The notes under the pieces were generated by a model that was given only the letters and a program-made list of their open reading frames with translations, did not search any database and was not told the origin of the DNA. The position numbers were made by a program, and so were the translations under genes. This document shows positions 16,448 to 26,251 of a DNA stretch of 58,409 bases, piece by piece. The stretch spans positions 68,547-126,955 of the forward strand of contig CASFBJ010000008.1 in assembly GCA_949292875.1 (NCBI GenBank), read 5' to 3'. The first letter of the stretch is position 1; each line of letters starts with the position of its first letter. The stretch is from an uncultured Christensenella sp. Lineage in GTDB: Bacteria; Bacillota; Clostridia; Christensenellales; UBA1242.

Positions 16448-16477
16448 TTGTATTATAGTATGCTTTTGTGTTATAAT
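16448..16477 (+). promoter_or_regulatory. Candidate promoter of the ftsK-rimO-pgsA-cinA-recA operon
   Basis: TTGTAT (16448-16453), 18-base spacer, TATAAT (16472-16477), 35 bases before the ftsK ATG and its AAGGAG site. Confidence 0.5.
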
Positions 16478-16511
16478 CAATATAATTGAAAGAATAGAAT
16501 AAGGAGACTAT

Positions 16512-19358
16512 ATGCGAAGCAAACTAAATGAAAAAATGAAAAAACAATTATATACTTCATTACTTGTTTTTTTCGTATTTACCTTAGTATGTTTATTTAC
16601 TAATTTTTTAAGTTTTTACAAACATTTTCTTATAGGCTCATTTGGATTAGTGATATACCCTATAGTGATTTTATCTATTTGTGTTTGTATAATAAAACTT
16701 ATGAATAGAAGTTTTTCTTTAGATAAAAATAGCTTATTGTATTGTCTTTTTATTTTTATATCATTTTTGTGCATTTTGCAAATGGCATTAACTAGAACAT
16801 TTGATTTTAGTTCTTTTCCTTCTTATATGACAGATGTATATAATAGCGAGTACACTGCTGGAGGAGTGATAATAGGCTTAATAGTTTTTCCATTTAGATA
16901 TATACTTCATGAAGTTGCAACATATATAATTTTTTCCATAGTTTTAGTTATATTAGTGGCTTGTGCCATAGACAATTATTATTTTAAAATGTCTAAAATC
17001 ATTCGTTCAAGAAATGTTTCCAATAGATATAGTAATCAAAATAGTATTACAAAAATAACTGAAAATATTATAAATGATGAAAAAAATGACAAAGATGAAA
17101 GCATTGAGATTAAAAATGAAATAGATGATGAAAAACTGGAGAATATAAGAAGAACTGAGAATGCTAAGCAGGTATTAGGTTTAACAAATAAATCTAATGC
17201 TATCTATAAGGCTAGTGCATATGATGTATTGTATGGAGATGAAAGCACTAGAAAAAAAGCAATATCTACATTATATCCTGAAAAAGCTAATGTTTTTGAT
17301 ATTAACACTGGTAGTGAAAGCTATTTGCAAAATAATCTTGAAAAATATATGCCTGATAGTTATAAAAAATCACAATATAGTGCACAAAGTGTAGATGAAG
17401 ACAAAAAAACATATGATAACAAAAAATTACAAAGTGAAAAAAATACATCTATTGAATATATAAATAGAACACTTCCTAAAACTTTGCAAAAAGGTAAAAT
17501 TATAAGTGGCGATTATTATACAGAAAGAGAAGAACCTATAGAATTTGTTGAAGATGAATACGATTTTAACAATGCAAATCTAAATGACAGCGAGCAAAAT
17601 TTTTATGGTTATGTAGACCCTAATCCTTTGTATAATTTGCCTGAAGAAGATAATAATGAAGAAGAAGGATTAGAAATTATAAAAGATGCACATGTTTTTG
17701 AGCCTAAAGATGTTTTAGAAGATGTGCAAATTGTAGAAGATAAAGATATATACAAAGAACAAAATATAGATATAGATACAAAACCTATTGTAAATGATGA
17801 ACCTAAAATAGAAAAAGAAAATACAACTAGTGTAGCGCATGAAGAGAAGAAAGAAAGTAAACCTGTTAAACGACATAAAAAATATGTAAAACCACCGGTT
17901 GAATTTTTAACAGTAGAATCTACAGATATGTCTGATATTCAAGCTGACACTGTTGCAAAGTCTGAGATTTTGGAAACTACGCTGTCAAACTTTAAGATAC
18001 CTGCAAAAGTAAATAAAGTAATAGTTGGACCATCTGTTACAATGTATGAGATGATTATGCCTCCAGGCATTAGTGTTAAAAGAATTTCAAGCTATAGTGA
18101 TGATATGGCGATGTCACTTGCGTCAAAAGGTGATATAAGAATACAAGCACCTATTCCTGGAAAAAATGCTGTAGGTATTGAAGTGCCTAATGAAAAGTCT
18201 GCTATTGTTGGATTTAGAGAAGTTTTTGAGAATGGGGAGTTTGCAAAAAATGCATCTAAGCCACTAAGTTTTGTACTAGGAAAAGACTTGTATGGAAATT
18301 ATCAATTTTGTAATCTTGCCAAAGCACCTCACATTCTTGTAGCAGGTTCTACAGGCTCAGGAAAAAGTGTTTGTTTGAATATACTTATTTTAAGTTTAAT
18401 ATACAAATGCTCACCGCAAGAGGTTAAATTAGTTCTTATTGACCCAAAACGAGTAGAATTTGCTATATATGAAGGTTTACCACATTTAATGCTTCCAAGC
18501 ATTATTACAGAGCCTGAAAAAGCAGTTAACGCATTCTCATGGGCTGTAAATGAAATGGAAAAAAGATATAGAACTTTGCAACAATTAAAGATTAGAGATA
18601 TAGGCGAATATAACAATTTAGAAGAAGTAAAAAATGGTGCTAGAGAAAAGATGCCTTATATAGTCATAATTGTTGATGAGCTTGCAGATTTGATGGCGGT
18701 TGCTAAGCGAGATATAGAAGATAAAATACAACGACTAACTGCTAAAGCAAGGTCTGCAGGTATACATCTTGTTATAGCGACTCAAAGACCTTCAATTGAT
18801 GTAGTTACGGGTACTATTAAAAACAATTTACCTGTGCGTATTGCATTCTCTTTAGCAAGTTTTAGCGATTCTAAGACTGTTATAGACCAAAGTGGTGCGG
18901 AAAAGTTGCTTGGTAAAGGAGATATGCTATATCTTGCACAAGATACTCCAGAACCAATGAGATTTCAATCTTCTTTAGTTACAACTGAAGAAATAAAAAA
19001 TATAGTTGAATTTGTGAAAGCGAACAACGAATCTAGTTATGAAGATAATATTGAAAGTATAATGCTAGAAAGTCAAGCTAATCAAATGGAACAAGCAAGT
19101 AAACCTGTTGTAAATATTAAAAATGTTGCAGAAAATGATGAACTTTTTGTTTATGCACTTAAGATTGTTGTAGAAACAAGGCAAGCTTCTGCTTCGTTAT
19201 TACAAAGGAAATTAAGATTAGGGTGGAATAGAGCAGGCTCTCTTATAGATGCTATGCAAAAAATGAATTACATTACTCCGCCAGATAATAACAAACGACA
19301 AGTGCTTTTAACTATGGAGCAGTTTAAAGAGATATATGGAGAAGTAGAAGATTTATGA
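16512..19358 (+). CDS. ftsK: DNA translocase FtsK/SpoIIIE
   Basis: 948 residues, longer than SpoIIIE of Bacillus because of the linker. Four N-terminal membrane helices (residues ~10-160) are followed by a long, acidic, low-complexity linker (~165-470). The RecA-like motor has Walker A G612-STGSGKS-619 and Walker B IIVDE with D722-E723. A winged-helix gamma domain lies at ~875-943 (ASASLLQRKLRLGWNRAGSL) and reads KOPS/SRS-type sequences. It pumps chromosomal DNA across septa during division and into the forespore. It overlaps rimO by 4 bases, so it is translationally coupled. Confidence 0.95.
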   Translation: MRSKLNEKMKKQLYTSLLVFFVFTLVCLFTNFLSFYKHFLIGSFGLVIYPIVILSICVCIIKLMNRSFSLDKNSLLYCLFIFISFLCILQMALTRTFDFSSFPSYMTDVYNSEYTAGGVIIGLIVFPFRYILHEVATYIIFSIVLVILVACAIDNYYFKMSKIIRSRNVSNRYSNQNSITKITENIINDEKNDKDESIEIKNEIDDEKLENIRRTENAKQVLGLTNKSNAIYKASAYDVLYGDESTRKKAISTLYPEKANVFDINTGSESYLQNNLEKYMPDSYKKSQYSAQSVDEDKKTYDNKKLQSEKNTSIEYINRTLPKTLQKGKIISGDYYTEREEPIEFVEDEYDFNNANLNDSEQNFYGYVDPNPLYNLPEEDNNEEEGLEIIKDAHVFEPKDVLEDVQIVEDKDIYKEQNIDIDTKPIVNDEPKIEKENTTSVAHEEKKESKPVKRHKKYVKPPVEFLTVESTDMSDIQADTVAKSEILETTLSNFKIPAKVNKVIVGPSVTMYEMIMPPGISVKRISSYSDDMAMSLASKGDIRIQAPIPGKNAVGIEVPNEKSAIVGFREVFENGEFAKNASKPLSFVLGKDLYGNYQFCNLAKAPHILVAGSTGSGKSVCLNILILSLIYKCSPQEVKLVLIDPKRVEFAIYEGLPHLMLPSIITEPEKAVNAFSWAVNEMEKRYRTLQQLKIRDIGEYNNLEEVKNGAREKMPYIVIIVDELADLMAVAKRDIEDKIQRLTAKARSAGIHLVIATQRPSIDVVTGTIKNNLPVRIAFSLASFSDSKTVIDQSGAEKLLGKGDMLYLAQDTPEPMRFQSSLVTTEEIKNIVEFVKANNESSYEDNIESIMLESQANQMEQASKPVVNIKNVAENDELFVYALKIVVETRQASASLLQRKLRLGWNRAGSLIDAMQKMNYITPPDNNKRQVLLTMEQFKEIYGEVEDL

Positions 19359-20665
19359 CAAAAGATGAAGTTTTAAAAAAGAAAATAGGCTTTATTTCGC
19401 TAGGCTGTGATAAAAATAGAGTAGACTTAGAAAATATGATAGCAAATATTAAAGATGCAGGATTTGAAATAGTAGGTGATGAACAACAAGCAAATATTAT
19501 AGTTGTGAACACTTGTGCTTTTTTGCAGTCTAGTAGAGATGAATCTTTAAGTGAATTGCAAGAATTGCAACAATTAAGAGAAAATGCTTTAGAAAAAGTA
19601 ATAGTAACAGGTTGCATAAATAGGTACAAAAATCTTTTAAAAGATGAGTTATTTTCGCTAATTGATGAACTTGTTCCTATTAAAGAAAATTGCAATATTG
19701 TGAGCAAAATATTTGAACTATACGGAGTAGAACAAAAATGCGAATATGATGAATGTAATAGAGTTTTGACTACGCCGTCACATATAGCATATCTAAAAAT
19801 AGCTGAAGGTTGTAATAATAGATGCGCATATTGTGCAATACCTAGCATAAGAGGTAAATATGTTTCTCGTAGTATAGAAAGTTTAACTCAAGAAGCTACT
19901 AGGCTTGCCTTAGATGGTGTAAAAGAATTGATAATAGTTGCACAAGATGTTACAAATTATGGTTTTGATTTATACAAAAAGCGTTGTATCATAGACTTGC
20001 TTACTGAGCTAGAAAAAATAGATGGGATAGAATGGATAAGGTTACATTATTGTTATCCTGAGTACATAACAGATGAGTTAATTGATTATATTCAAAATTC
20101 TAAAAAAGTAGTCAATTACATTGATGTGCCATTTCAACATATTGTAGATGATGTACTTATAATGATGAATAGAAAAAATACAACTGAGAGAACTTATGAA
20201 CTTGTTGAAAAACTTAAAAAGGCAAATATAAGCATTAGGAGTACATTTATAGTTGGTTTTCCTGGCGAAACAAAACAAGAATTTAAAGCTTTATGTAAGT
20301 TTTTAAAATGTGAACGATTAGATAATGTAGGTTTTTTTGCTTATTCTAATGAGATAGGTACAAAGGCTTATGAAATGGTGAATCAAGTTCCTGAGAAAGT
20401 GAAAGCTAAAAGATTGAAAAAAGTTGAAAAGATTCAAACAAAAGTATATAAATCTTTACAAAAAGAAAAAATAGGAAAAGAATACTCTGTTATAATAGAT
20501 GAAAAACTAAGGGATAATGTATATCTTGGAAGAACAGAACATAATAGTTATATGGTAGATTCTTCAATTGTTTTTGTCGCTTTGCATGAGCATAATAATG
20601 GAGATATAATCAAGGTTAAAGTAACAGGTAATGAAGGTATAGACCTTTTAGGAGAAGAAGTATGA
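19355..20665 (+). CDS. rimO: Ribosomal protein S12 methylthiotransferase RimO
   Basis: 436 residues, the usual length. The N-terminal UPF0004 domain has cysteines C18 (SLGCDKNRVDLE, the RimO-type signature), C54 (NTCAF) and C87 (TGCINR), ligands of the auxiliary 4Fe-4S cluster. The radical SAM cluster is C153-x3-C157-x2-C160 (GCNNRCAYCAIP). A C-terminal TRAM domain covers ~370-436. It methylthiolates Asp of ribosomal protein S12. Overlap of 4 bases on both sides (ftsK and pgsA) places it firmly inside the operon. The D-N-R-V-D-L-E motif separates it from MiaB. Confidence 0.95.
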   Translation: MTKDEVLKKKIGFISLGCDKNRVDLENMIANIKDAGFEIVGDEQQANIIVVNTCAFLQSSRDESLSELQELQQLRENALEKVIVTGCINRYKNLLKDELFSLIDELVPIKENCNIVSKIFELYGVEQKCEYDECNRVLTTPSHIAYLKIAEGCNNRCAYCAIPSIRGKYVSRSIESLTQEATRLALDGVKELIIVAQDVTNYGFDLYKKRCIIDLLTELEKIDGIEWIRLHYCYPEYITDELIDYIQNSKKVVNYIDVPFQHIVDDVLIMMNRKNTTERTYELVEKLKKANISIRSTFIVGFPGETKQEFKALCKFLKCERLDNVGFFAYSNEIGTKAYEMVNQVPEKVKAKRLKKVEKIQTKVYKSLQKEKIGKEYSVIIDEKLRDNVYLGRTEHNSYMVDSSIVFVALHEHNNGDIIKVKVTGNEGIDLLGEEV

Positions 20666-21270
20666 AAAATGTACCAAATATATTGACAACAATAAGAATA
20701 ATATTAGTGCCATTGTTTTTAGTTTTTGCTTTTACAACATTTACAGAGTATAACCTTTATATAGCATTTGGGCTATTTGTACTAGGCGCATTGACAGATT
20801 TTCTAGATGGATACATAGCCAGAAAATATAATCTTGTTTCAAATATTGGAAAATTTTTAGACCCTATTGCAGACAAAATATTGATGCTAGCGGGACTACT
20901 TGTTTTACTTTATATTCAGTTTATGTACGAAGTTTTTCCATTCGCTTTTACTTATGTAACAATAATTAGTATATTTATAATCTTAGCAAGAGATTATATG
21001 GTAGATGTTATTAGACAAATATCTTCTAGTAGAGGGCATGTTATACCTGCGGACATTTTTGGAAAACTTAAAACTTTTGTTCAGGACATTGCCGTTCCAA
21101 TGATTATTTTCTATTTTGCATTAGTTATAAATAGCGGTTTTGCTATAGATGGTTTTATATTTATTTATGGAATTATAAGTTATTCTTTGTTTTTAGTTGG
21201 TGTAGTTTTAACTATATTTTCTGGAATAAATTACTTTGTTAAGAATAGAGAAATATTTAAGCAGGAGTAA
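20662..21270 (+). CDS. pgsA: CDP-diacylglycerol-glycerol-3-phosphate 3-phosphatidyltransferase
   Basis: 202 residues with about five membrane helices. The CDP-alcohol phosphotransferase motif D-x2-DG-x2-AR-x8-G-x3-D-x3-D is complete (DFLDGYIARKYNLVSNIG then KFLDPIADK, residues ~47-74). It makes phosphatidylglycerophosphate from CDP-diacylglycerol and glycerol-3-phosphate at the inner face of the membrane, the first committed step to phosphatidylglycerol and cardiolipin. SD AGGAGAA lies within the end of rimO. Confidence 0.93.
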   Translation: MKNVPNILTTIRIILVPLFLVFAFTTFTEYNLYIAFGLFVLGALTDFLDGYIARKYNLVSNIGKFLDPIADKILMLAGLLVLLYIQFMYEVFPFAFTYVTIISIFIILARDYMVDVIRQISSSRGHVIPADIFGKLKTFVQDIAVPMIIFYFALVINSGFAIDGFIFIYGIISYSLFLVGVVLTIFSGINYFVKNREIFKQE

Positions 21271-21274
21271 AAAA

Positions 21275-21970
21275 ATGTTTGTAGTTATAAATATGTTTGG
21301 AATGCTTAAAAGTGAGGTGCAAGCTTTTCTTGAAGAACAAAATATATCTTATGATGGTTTACTTGTTGATGTAAAAGAAAAACATTATGAAACTTATGTT
21401 ACTATTGAAGCTACAGAAGAAAAAAAAGATGTATTTGAACATTTGCAAGAAAGTATAATGACCGTCTTTTCCAAGAATATATATGGTACAAATGAGCAAA
21501 ATGTATATTCATGTGCATTTGAACTTTTAAAAGAGCAAGGTAAAAAGCTGGCTATAGCAGAAAGCGTAACTGCAGGAAGATTATGCAGTGAATTTGTCGC
21601 TAATAATGAGGGCGCTAGCAAAATTTTAATAGAGGGCATAGTTTGTTATTCTGTTAAAAGCAAGTGTAATATTTTTGGCATAGAATCAGAATTTTTTCAA
21701 ACTAATTCTCCACAAAGTGCTGAAACAAGTCAATTGCTTGCACAAAATTTAATGAGAATTAGTGGAGCTGATGTAGTTATAGCAACAACGGGTTACGCTA
21801 GTAATGACATTAATGATAGTGATAATGGTAATGCATATATTGCCGTTGGATTAGAGTCTGGAATATTTACTCAAAGAGTTAGATTTTTGGGTACGAGAAA
21901 TCATATAATGCAACAAATTTCAAAATTTGCTTTTATGTTTTTAATTAAGATGTTGAAACAATATGAATGA
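21275..21970 (+). CDS. CinA C-terminal (PncC-like) domain protein
   Basis: The start at 21275 is chosen for GCAGGAG 7 bases upstream; the longer frame overlapping pgsA has no such site. 231 residues. The first ~75 residues are an unassigned alpha/beta stretch, not the MoCF domain that precedes this domain in full CinA. Residues ~80-225 are the CinA C-terminal domain (LAIAESVTAGRLCSEFV, GIVCYSVKSKCNIFGI, VVIATTGYAS). The family deamidates nicotinamide mononucleotide, recycling pyridine nucleotides. Position before recA is the usual one in Firmicutes for cinA. Confidence 0.85.
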   Translation: MFVVINMFGMLKSEVQAFLEEQNISYDGLLVDVKEKHYETYVTIEATEEKKDVFEHLQESIMTVFSKNIYGTNEQNVYSCAFELLKEQGKKLAIAESVTAGRLCSEFVANNEGASKILIEGIVCYSVKSKCNIFGIESEFFQTNSPQSAETSQLLAQNLMRISGADVVIATTGYASNDINDSDNGNAYIAVGLESGIFTQRVRFLGTRNHIMQQISKFAFMFLIKMLKQYE

Positions 21971-21980
21971 GGTGTAAGAA

Positions 21981-22970
21981 ATGGAAAAAGATGAAAAAAT
22001 AAAAGCTATAGATAGCGCTATAGCTAAGATAGAAAAACAGTTTGGTAAAGGCGCGATAATGAAATATGGAGATAAAGAAGTAGAAAAAGTAGAAGTTATT
22101 TCTACGGGCTGTCTTGCTATAGATAACGCATTAGGCGTAGGTGGCATACCAAAGGGAAGAATTATAGAAATATATGGTCCAGAATCTTCAGGTAAAACTA
22201 CAGTAGCTTTACATGTTGTTGCTGAATGTCAAAAAAATGGCGGTTATTGTGCGTACATTGATGCGGAACATGCTATAGACCCTGTTTATGCTGAAAAGTT
22301 GGGTGTAAATTTATCTGATTTGTATATTTCTCAACCTGATAGCGGAGAACAAGCATTGGAGATATGTGAAAACCTAGTTTCTACTGGCGCTATTGATTTA
22401 GTTGTAGTAGACTCTGTTGCGGCATTAACTCCAAAAGCTGAAATAGATGGTGAAATAGGGGACAATTTTATAGGTTTACAAGCAAGATTAATGAGTCAGG
22501 CTCTTAGAAAACTTGCAAGTATTACAAACAAAACGAAATCTTGTATTATATTTATTAATCAATTAAGAGAGAAAGTAGGTGTTATGTTTGGTTCGCCTGA
22601 GACAACTCCAGGAGGTAAAGCTTTAAAATTCTATAGTAGTATAAGATTAGATGTTCGTAAAGTAGATGTTTTAAAAGATGGTAATGAAATAATTGGAAAT
22701 AGAACAAGGATAAAAGTTGTAAAAAATAAAGTTGCTGCTCCATTTAAAACTGCAGAGTTTGATATAATGTATGGAGAGGGAATATCACTAATAGGAACGC
22801 TATTAGATATGGCTGTAGAACAAGAAATTATAGAAAAAAGTGGTTCATGGTTCTCATATAATGGAGATAAAATTGGACAAGGAAAAGAAAATGCTAAACT
22901 TTATTTAAAGCAAAACCCTGAGATATGTAATGAAATAGAGAATAAAATAAGAGAAAATATGAAGAAATAA
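21981..22970 (+). CDS. recA: Recombinase RecA
   Basis: 329 residues, slightly short because the acidic C-terminal tail is reduced. Walker A is G66-PESSGKT-73, Walker B is in the [10 protein letters not shown] segment, and the L2-loop region is present ([20 protein letters not shown]). It forms filaments on single-stranded DNA, drives strand exchange and stimulates LexA-type self-cleavage. SD GGTG lies before the ATG. No obvious SOS box was seen immediately upstream; it appears to depend on the operon promoter, although a promoter inside cinA is possible. Confidence 0.97.
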   Translation: MEKDEKIKAIDSAIAKIEKQFGKGAIMKYGDKEVEKVEVISTGCLAIDNALGVGGIPKGRIIEIYGPESSGKTTVALHVVAECQKNGGYCAYIDAEHAIDPVYAEKLGVNLSDLYISQPDSGEQALEICENLVSTGAIDLVVVDSVAALTPKAEIDGEIGDNFIGLQARLMSQALRKLASITNKTKSCIIFINQLREKVGVMFGSPETTPGGKALKFYSSIRLDVRKVDVLKDGNEIIGNRTRIKVVKNKVAAPFKTAEFDIMYGEGISLIGTLLDMAVEQEIIEKSGSWFSYNGDKIGQGKENAKLYLKQNPEICNEIENKIRENMKK

Positions 22971-22980
22971 AAGGGAAGAT

Positions 22981-23730
22981 ATGGAATTAGAACAATCAAA
23001 ACAAAAAGTTAAATTAGGTAATGCTGGAAGATTTATACAAGCATACAATAGAATAGACCATAGCCTAAGAGCGCAGTACAATTTTAAAAGAGGACAATCT
23101 TTTGGTGATATCATAAGAAGGTGTACATCTATAAATTCTATAGTAAGAAAATTTGAAGACACTTTAATAGATTATGCAAGACTTAGAAATGCCATTATTC
23201 ATGGAAGTGATGAATATGTTATTGCAGAACCTCATGATGATGTTTTAGAAAATATGGAAAAAATTGCAGAACTAATTTGTACTCCGCCACTTGTTATAAA
23301 TACGGTTTGCAGAAAAGATATACTTATTGTGCAAGCTGATGAGAGTGTGTCTTCTGTTATAAGCAAAATTTATGACTCAGGATATTCAAATATACCAGTG
23401 TATAAGGGCGACAGTTTTTTAGGAGTTGCAAATGGACAACGCCTTATAGATAAAATAGGAGAAGTTATATATAAGGGAAAATCTGTTGATGATTATTTGC
23501 AAAGAACGACTATAGAAGAAGCTGTTAAAGAAGAGCTTGCAAAATCTGCTTACTATGAGTTAGTAGATTCAGATATAACTATAGACCAAGCGTTAAACAA
23601 GTTTTATTCAAATAGAAAACTACTTGCTTTAATACTGACTAAAAATGGTAACAAAAATGAACCTGCGATAGGGATAGTAACTGTAGGCGATATAATGGAC
23701 TTAAATGTTCTTATGGATAACTATAAATAA
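22981..23730 (+). CDS. HEPN-like domain plus CBS pair protein
   Basis: 249 residues, 10 bases after recA with SD AAAGGGA. Residues ~15-100 are all-helical and carry R69-N70-AII-H74, the R-N-x3-H form of the HEPN RNase motif, followed by GSDEYV. Residues ~105-160 and ~185-245 look like two CBS domains (NIPVYKGDSFLGVANGQRLID; EPAIGIVTVGDIMDL), which usually bind adenine nucleotides. The architecture suggests an RNase or RNA-binding module controlled by nucleotide binding. In many Firmicutes rny follows recA; this gene takes that place here. The HEPN call is from the motif and helices only. Confidence 0.65.
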   Translation: MELEQSKQKVKLGNAGRFIQAYNRIDHSLRAQYNFKRGQSFGDIIRRCTSINSIVRKFEDTLIDYARLRNAIIHGSDEYVIAEPHDDVLENMEKIAELICTPPLVINTVCRKDILIVQADESVSSVISKIYDSGYSNIPVYKGDSFLGVANGQRLIDKIGEVIYKGKSVDDYLQRTTIEEAVKEELAKSAYYELVDSDITIDQALNKFYSNRKLLALILTKNGNKNEPAIGIVTVGDIMDLNVLMDNYK

Positions 23731-23754
23731 AATTAATAATGTAAAAAAATATGT

Positions 23755-23799
23755 AATAGTGCAAATTTATACAATAAAGGCACTATTCTTTTTTTTATT
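23755..23799 (+). terminator. Terminator of the ftsK-recA operon
   Basis: AATAGTGC (23755-23762) pairs with GCACTATT (23780-23787). A C and a long T-run follow. Confidence 0.8.
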
Positions 23800-23838
23800 T
23801 TATAGGCAATTTTTTATTTTTTGAAATATAGTTAAAGC

Positions 23839-24696
23839 ATGATACACTATACATATATTGAAACAGTTGTTTTTGATAATTTTGTTATAACATTTATTTT
23901 ATTATTACTATCATTTCATATAGTTAAAATGTCTTATAGTAAATGGAAAATAATTTTAGCAAGTATTTTTGCTTGCACAATAAGTGTTTTTTATCCATTT
24001 TTACAATTAGTAAGTATATATACATTTATATACAAAATATCTTTAGGATTTATTATTTGTTTTATAGCATCATTTAATAAATCTATAAGAGAAATATTTA
24101 AGATATATTTTGCCTTTATTTTGCTAACTTGTTTATTTGGTGGAGTATATTATGCACTATATTATTCTTTTTTAGTCTATGTAGGACTAGATACAATACC
24201 ATTGGGTTTTTTTGGCATATTTATTTTTATTATTGCAAGGCTAATTGTTAAATTATTTAAGAAATATTTACAACCTATTACAAGCGATTTTTCTTACAAT
24301 TGCGAACTTACAATTAATAACAAAAAAATACCATTAAGAGCCTTCCTGGATACAGGTAATATGCTAGTTGACAAAGTGTTAAGTAAACCAGTAGTTGTAG
24401 TTCAATTATCTTCTATTAAAGAAGCATTTTCTAAAAGTGATTACATAAATATACTTAAAAAGGATATAGAAAAAACAAATTTAAGTCATGTGCATTATTT
24501 AGAGTATTGTACAATTGAGGGTAAAAATAAAAGTTTACTTAGTTTTAAGCCAGATCAATTTGTAATATATGAAAAAGGAAAGAAGAAAGAAGTAGATTGT
24601 GTAATAGGAATAAGTACTTCTGCACTTTTTTCTAAGCAAAATTATCAGGCTTTATTAGGTCTAAATATGTTGGGAGGTAAAACTTGTAATGTTTAA
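23839..24696 (+). CDS. spoIIGA: Sigma-E processing peptidase SpoIIGA
   Basis: 285 residues. Five membrane helices fill the first ~145 residues. The cytosolic C-terminal half is a retropepsin-like aspartic protease with D171-T-G-N (RAFLDTGNMLVDKVL). It removes the pro-peptide of sigma-E in the mother cell after signalling from the forespore. The ribosome site is weak. The gene overlaps sigE by 8 bases, the conserved arrangement. Gene order and topology make the call firm despite low sequence conservation of the family. Confidence 0.9.
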   Translation: MIHYTYIETVVFDNFVITFILLLLSFHIVKMSYSKWKIILASIFACTISVFYPFLQLVSIYTFIYKISLGFIICFIASFNKSIREIFKIYFAFILLTCLFGGVYYALYYSFLVYVGLDTIPLGFFGIFIFIIARLIVKLFKKYLQPITSDFSYNCELTINNKKIPLRAFLDTGNMLVDKVLSKPVVVVQLSSIKEAFSKSDYINILKKDIEKTNLSHVHYLEYCTIEGKNKSLLSFKPDQFVIYEKGKKKEVDCVIGISTSALFSKQNYQALLGLNMLGGKTCNV

Positions 24697-25408
24697 AAAA
24701 ATAGTTAAAATGTTTAAAATAATTTTTAATTTTGGTAAAGTATACACTCAAGAACAGGTGGTGCATTTTTTATGTAGTGGAGCGCCCTTACCATCACCCT
24801 TAGATGAAGCAGAAGAACAAAAATATTTGATGCTTTTGGACTCTGAACAAAGAGATGAAGCCTGTAATAAACTTATAGAGCATAATATAAGGTTAGTAAT
24901 ATACATAGCGAAAAAATTTGAAAATTCTGGCGTGGATACGGAAGATTTAATTTCTATAGGTTCATTGGGTTTAATAAAAGCTGTAAAAAGTTTTAAAAAT
25001 GATAAAAATATAAAACTTGCAACATATGCAAGTAGGTGTATAGAAAATGAAATTTTAATGCATTTTAGAAAAATAGTAAAATGTAAATGTGATTTAAGTT
25101 TAGACGACCCATTGAATGTAGATTACGATGGTAATGAATTATTACTTTCAGATTTATTATGTATGGAAGATGCTATGTGCGATTTGGAAATAGAACATAT
25201 GCAAGAAAAAGAACAGTTGCATAAAGCAGTAGAAAATCTTAATCCAAATGAAAAACTAATTATGGAATTGCGTTTTGGGTTAAATGGTAAAGAAGAGTAC
25301 ACTCAAAAAGAGGTTGCTGATATACTTGGAATATCACAAAGTTATATTAGCAGATTAGAAAAAAAGATTTTTGCAAAATTAAAAAAAGATTTACTAAAAT
25401 ATATGTAA
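24689..25408 (+). CDS. sigE: Sporulation sigma factor sigma-E (pro-form)
   Basis: 239 residues. A short basic, amphipathic pro-sequence (residues 1-~20, MFKKIVKMFKIIFNFGK) is the part cut by SpoIIGA. Region 2 (LVIYIAKKFENSGVDTEDLISIGSLGLIKAV) and region 4 with a helix-turn-helix (EYTQKEVADILGISQSYISR) are intact. It directs early mother-cell genes such as spoIVA, found later in this window. SD GGGAGG lies inside spoIIGA. Confidence 0.95.
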   Translation: MFKKIVKMFKIIFNFGKVYTQEQVVHFLCSGAPLPSPLDEAEEQKYLMLLDSEQRDEACNKLIEHNIRLVIYIAKKFENSGVDTEDLISIGSLGLIKAVKSFKNDKNIKLATYASRCIENEILMHFRKIVKCKCDLSLDDPLNVDYDGNELLLSDLLCMEDAMCDLEIEHMQEKEQLHKAVENLNPNEKLIMELRFGLNGKEEYTQKEVADILGISQSYISRLEKKIFAKLKKDLLKYM

Positions 25409-25412
25409 TTAA

Positions 25413-25441
25413 GTATAAAAATTAAGTATAAGGAAAATATA
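25413..25441 (+). promoter_or_regulatory. Possible sigma-F/sigma-G-type promoter of sigG
   Basis: GTATA (25413-25417), 14-base spacer, GGAAAATATA (25432-25441), which differs at one place from the sigma-F -10 consensus. The spacer is about a base short. Confidence 0.35.
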
Positions 25442-25474
25442 AGACAAGAATAATGTTTGGAGTATTTTTGTCTT

Positions 25475-26242
25475 ATGGCGAACAAAGTTTATATATGTGG
25501 GGTAAATACATCTAATCTTCCTACACTTAGCGCTAAAGAAGCAGAAGAACTTATGAAAAAGGTAAAGGCAGGAGATGAAGAGGCAAGGGAAAGGTTTATA
25601 TATTGTAATATGAAATTAGTTCTTTCTATATGCCAGTATTTTACTGAAAAAAAAGAAAGTCTTGACGATATATTTCAAATAGGTTGCATAGGACTTATTA
25701 AAGCTATAGATAATTTCAATATAGATTTAAATGTTCGTTTTTCTACTTATGCTGTTCCTATGATAAAAGGAGAAATAAAAAGATATCTTAGAGATAATAC
25801 ATTAGTAAGAGTAAGTCGTTCGCTTAGAGATGTTGCGTATCAAGCATTAAAAAGTAGGGACAAATTAACTATACAAAATCAGATAGAACCTACAGTAGAG
25901 CAGATTGCAGAAGATACGGGCTTAGATAGGAAAGATATAATATGTGCATTAGATGCTATATCTGACACAATTTCATTAGATGAGCCTGTATACAACGAAG
26001 GAGAAGATGCCATACTTATGGAAGACCAGTTAGTAGATTCTACAATGAATAGTGATTTTGAAAAACTAGACTTAAAACAAGCACTTGAACTTTTAAATGA
26101 AAGGGAAAGACAAATACTACTATTAAGATATTTTATAGGTAAAACTCAAATAGAGATTTCTGAAGAGATAGGCATATCTCAGGCGCAAGTAAGTAGACTA
26201 GAAAAAAATGCAATTGCAAGTATGAAAAAGCTCTTGATGTAA
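25475..26242 (+). CDS. sigG: Forespore sigma factor sigma-G
   Basis: 255 residues from ATG 25475, which gives the family-typical N-terminus MANKVYICGVNTSNLP. An upstream in-frame TTG would overlap the GGAG site. Region 2 (LDDIFQIGCIGLIKAIDNF, RFSTYAVPMIKGEIKRYLRD), region 3 and region 4 (TQIEISEEIGISQAQVSRLEK) are complete. It drives late forespore transcription. The adjacency spoIIGA-sigE-sigG is conserved among spore formers. The YAVPMIKGEIKRYLRDN segment also occurs in sigma-F, but the N-terminal CGVNTS motif fits sigma-G. Confidence 0.95.
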   Translation: MANKVYICGVNTSNLPTLSAKEAEELMKKVKAGDEEARERFIYCNMKLVLSICQYFTEKKESLDDIFQIGCIGLIKAIDNFNIDLNVRFSTYAVPMIKGEIKRYLRDNTLVRVSRSLRDVAYQALKSRDKLTIQNQIEPTVEQIAEDTGLDRKDIICALDAISDTISLDEPVYNEGEDAILMEDQLVDSTMNSDFEKLDLKQALELLNERERQILLLRYFIGKTQIEISEEIGISQAQVSRLEKNAIASMKKLLM

Positions 26243-26251
26243 TTTTTTGAA

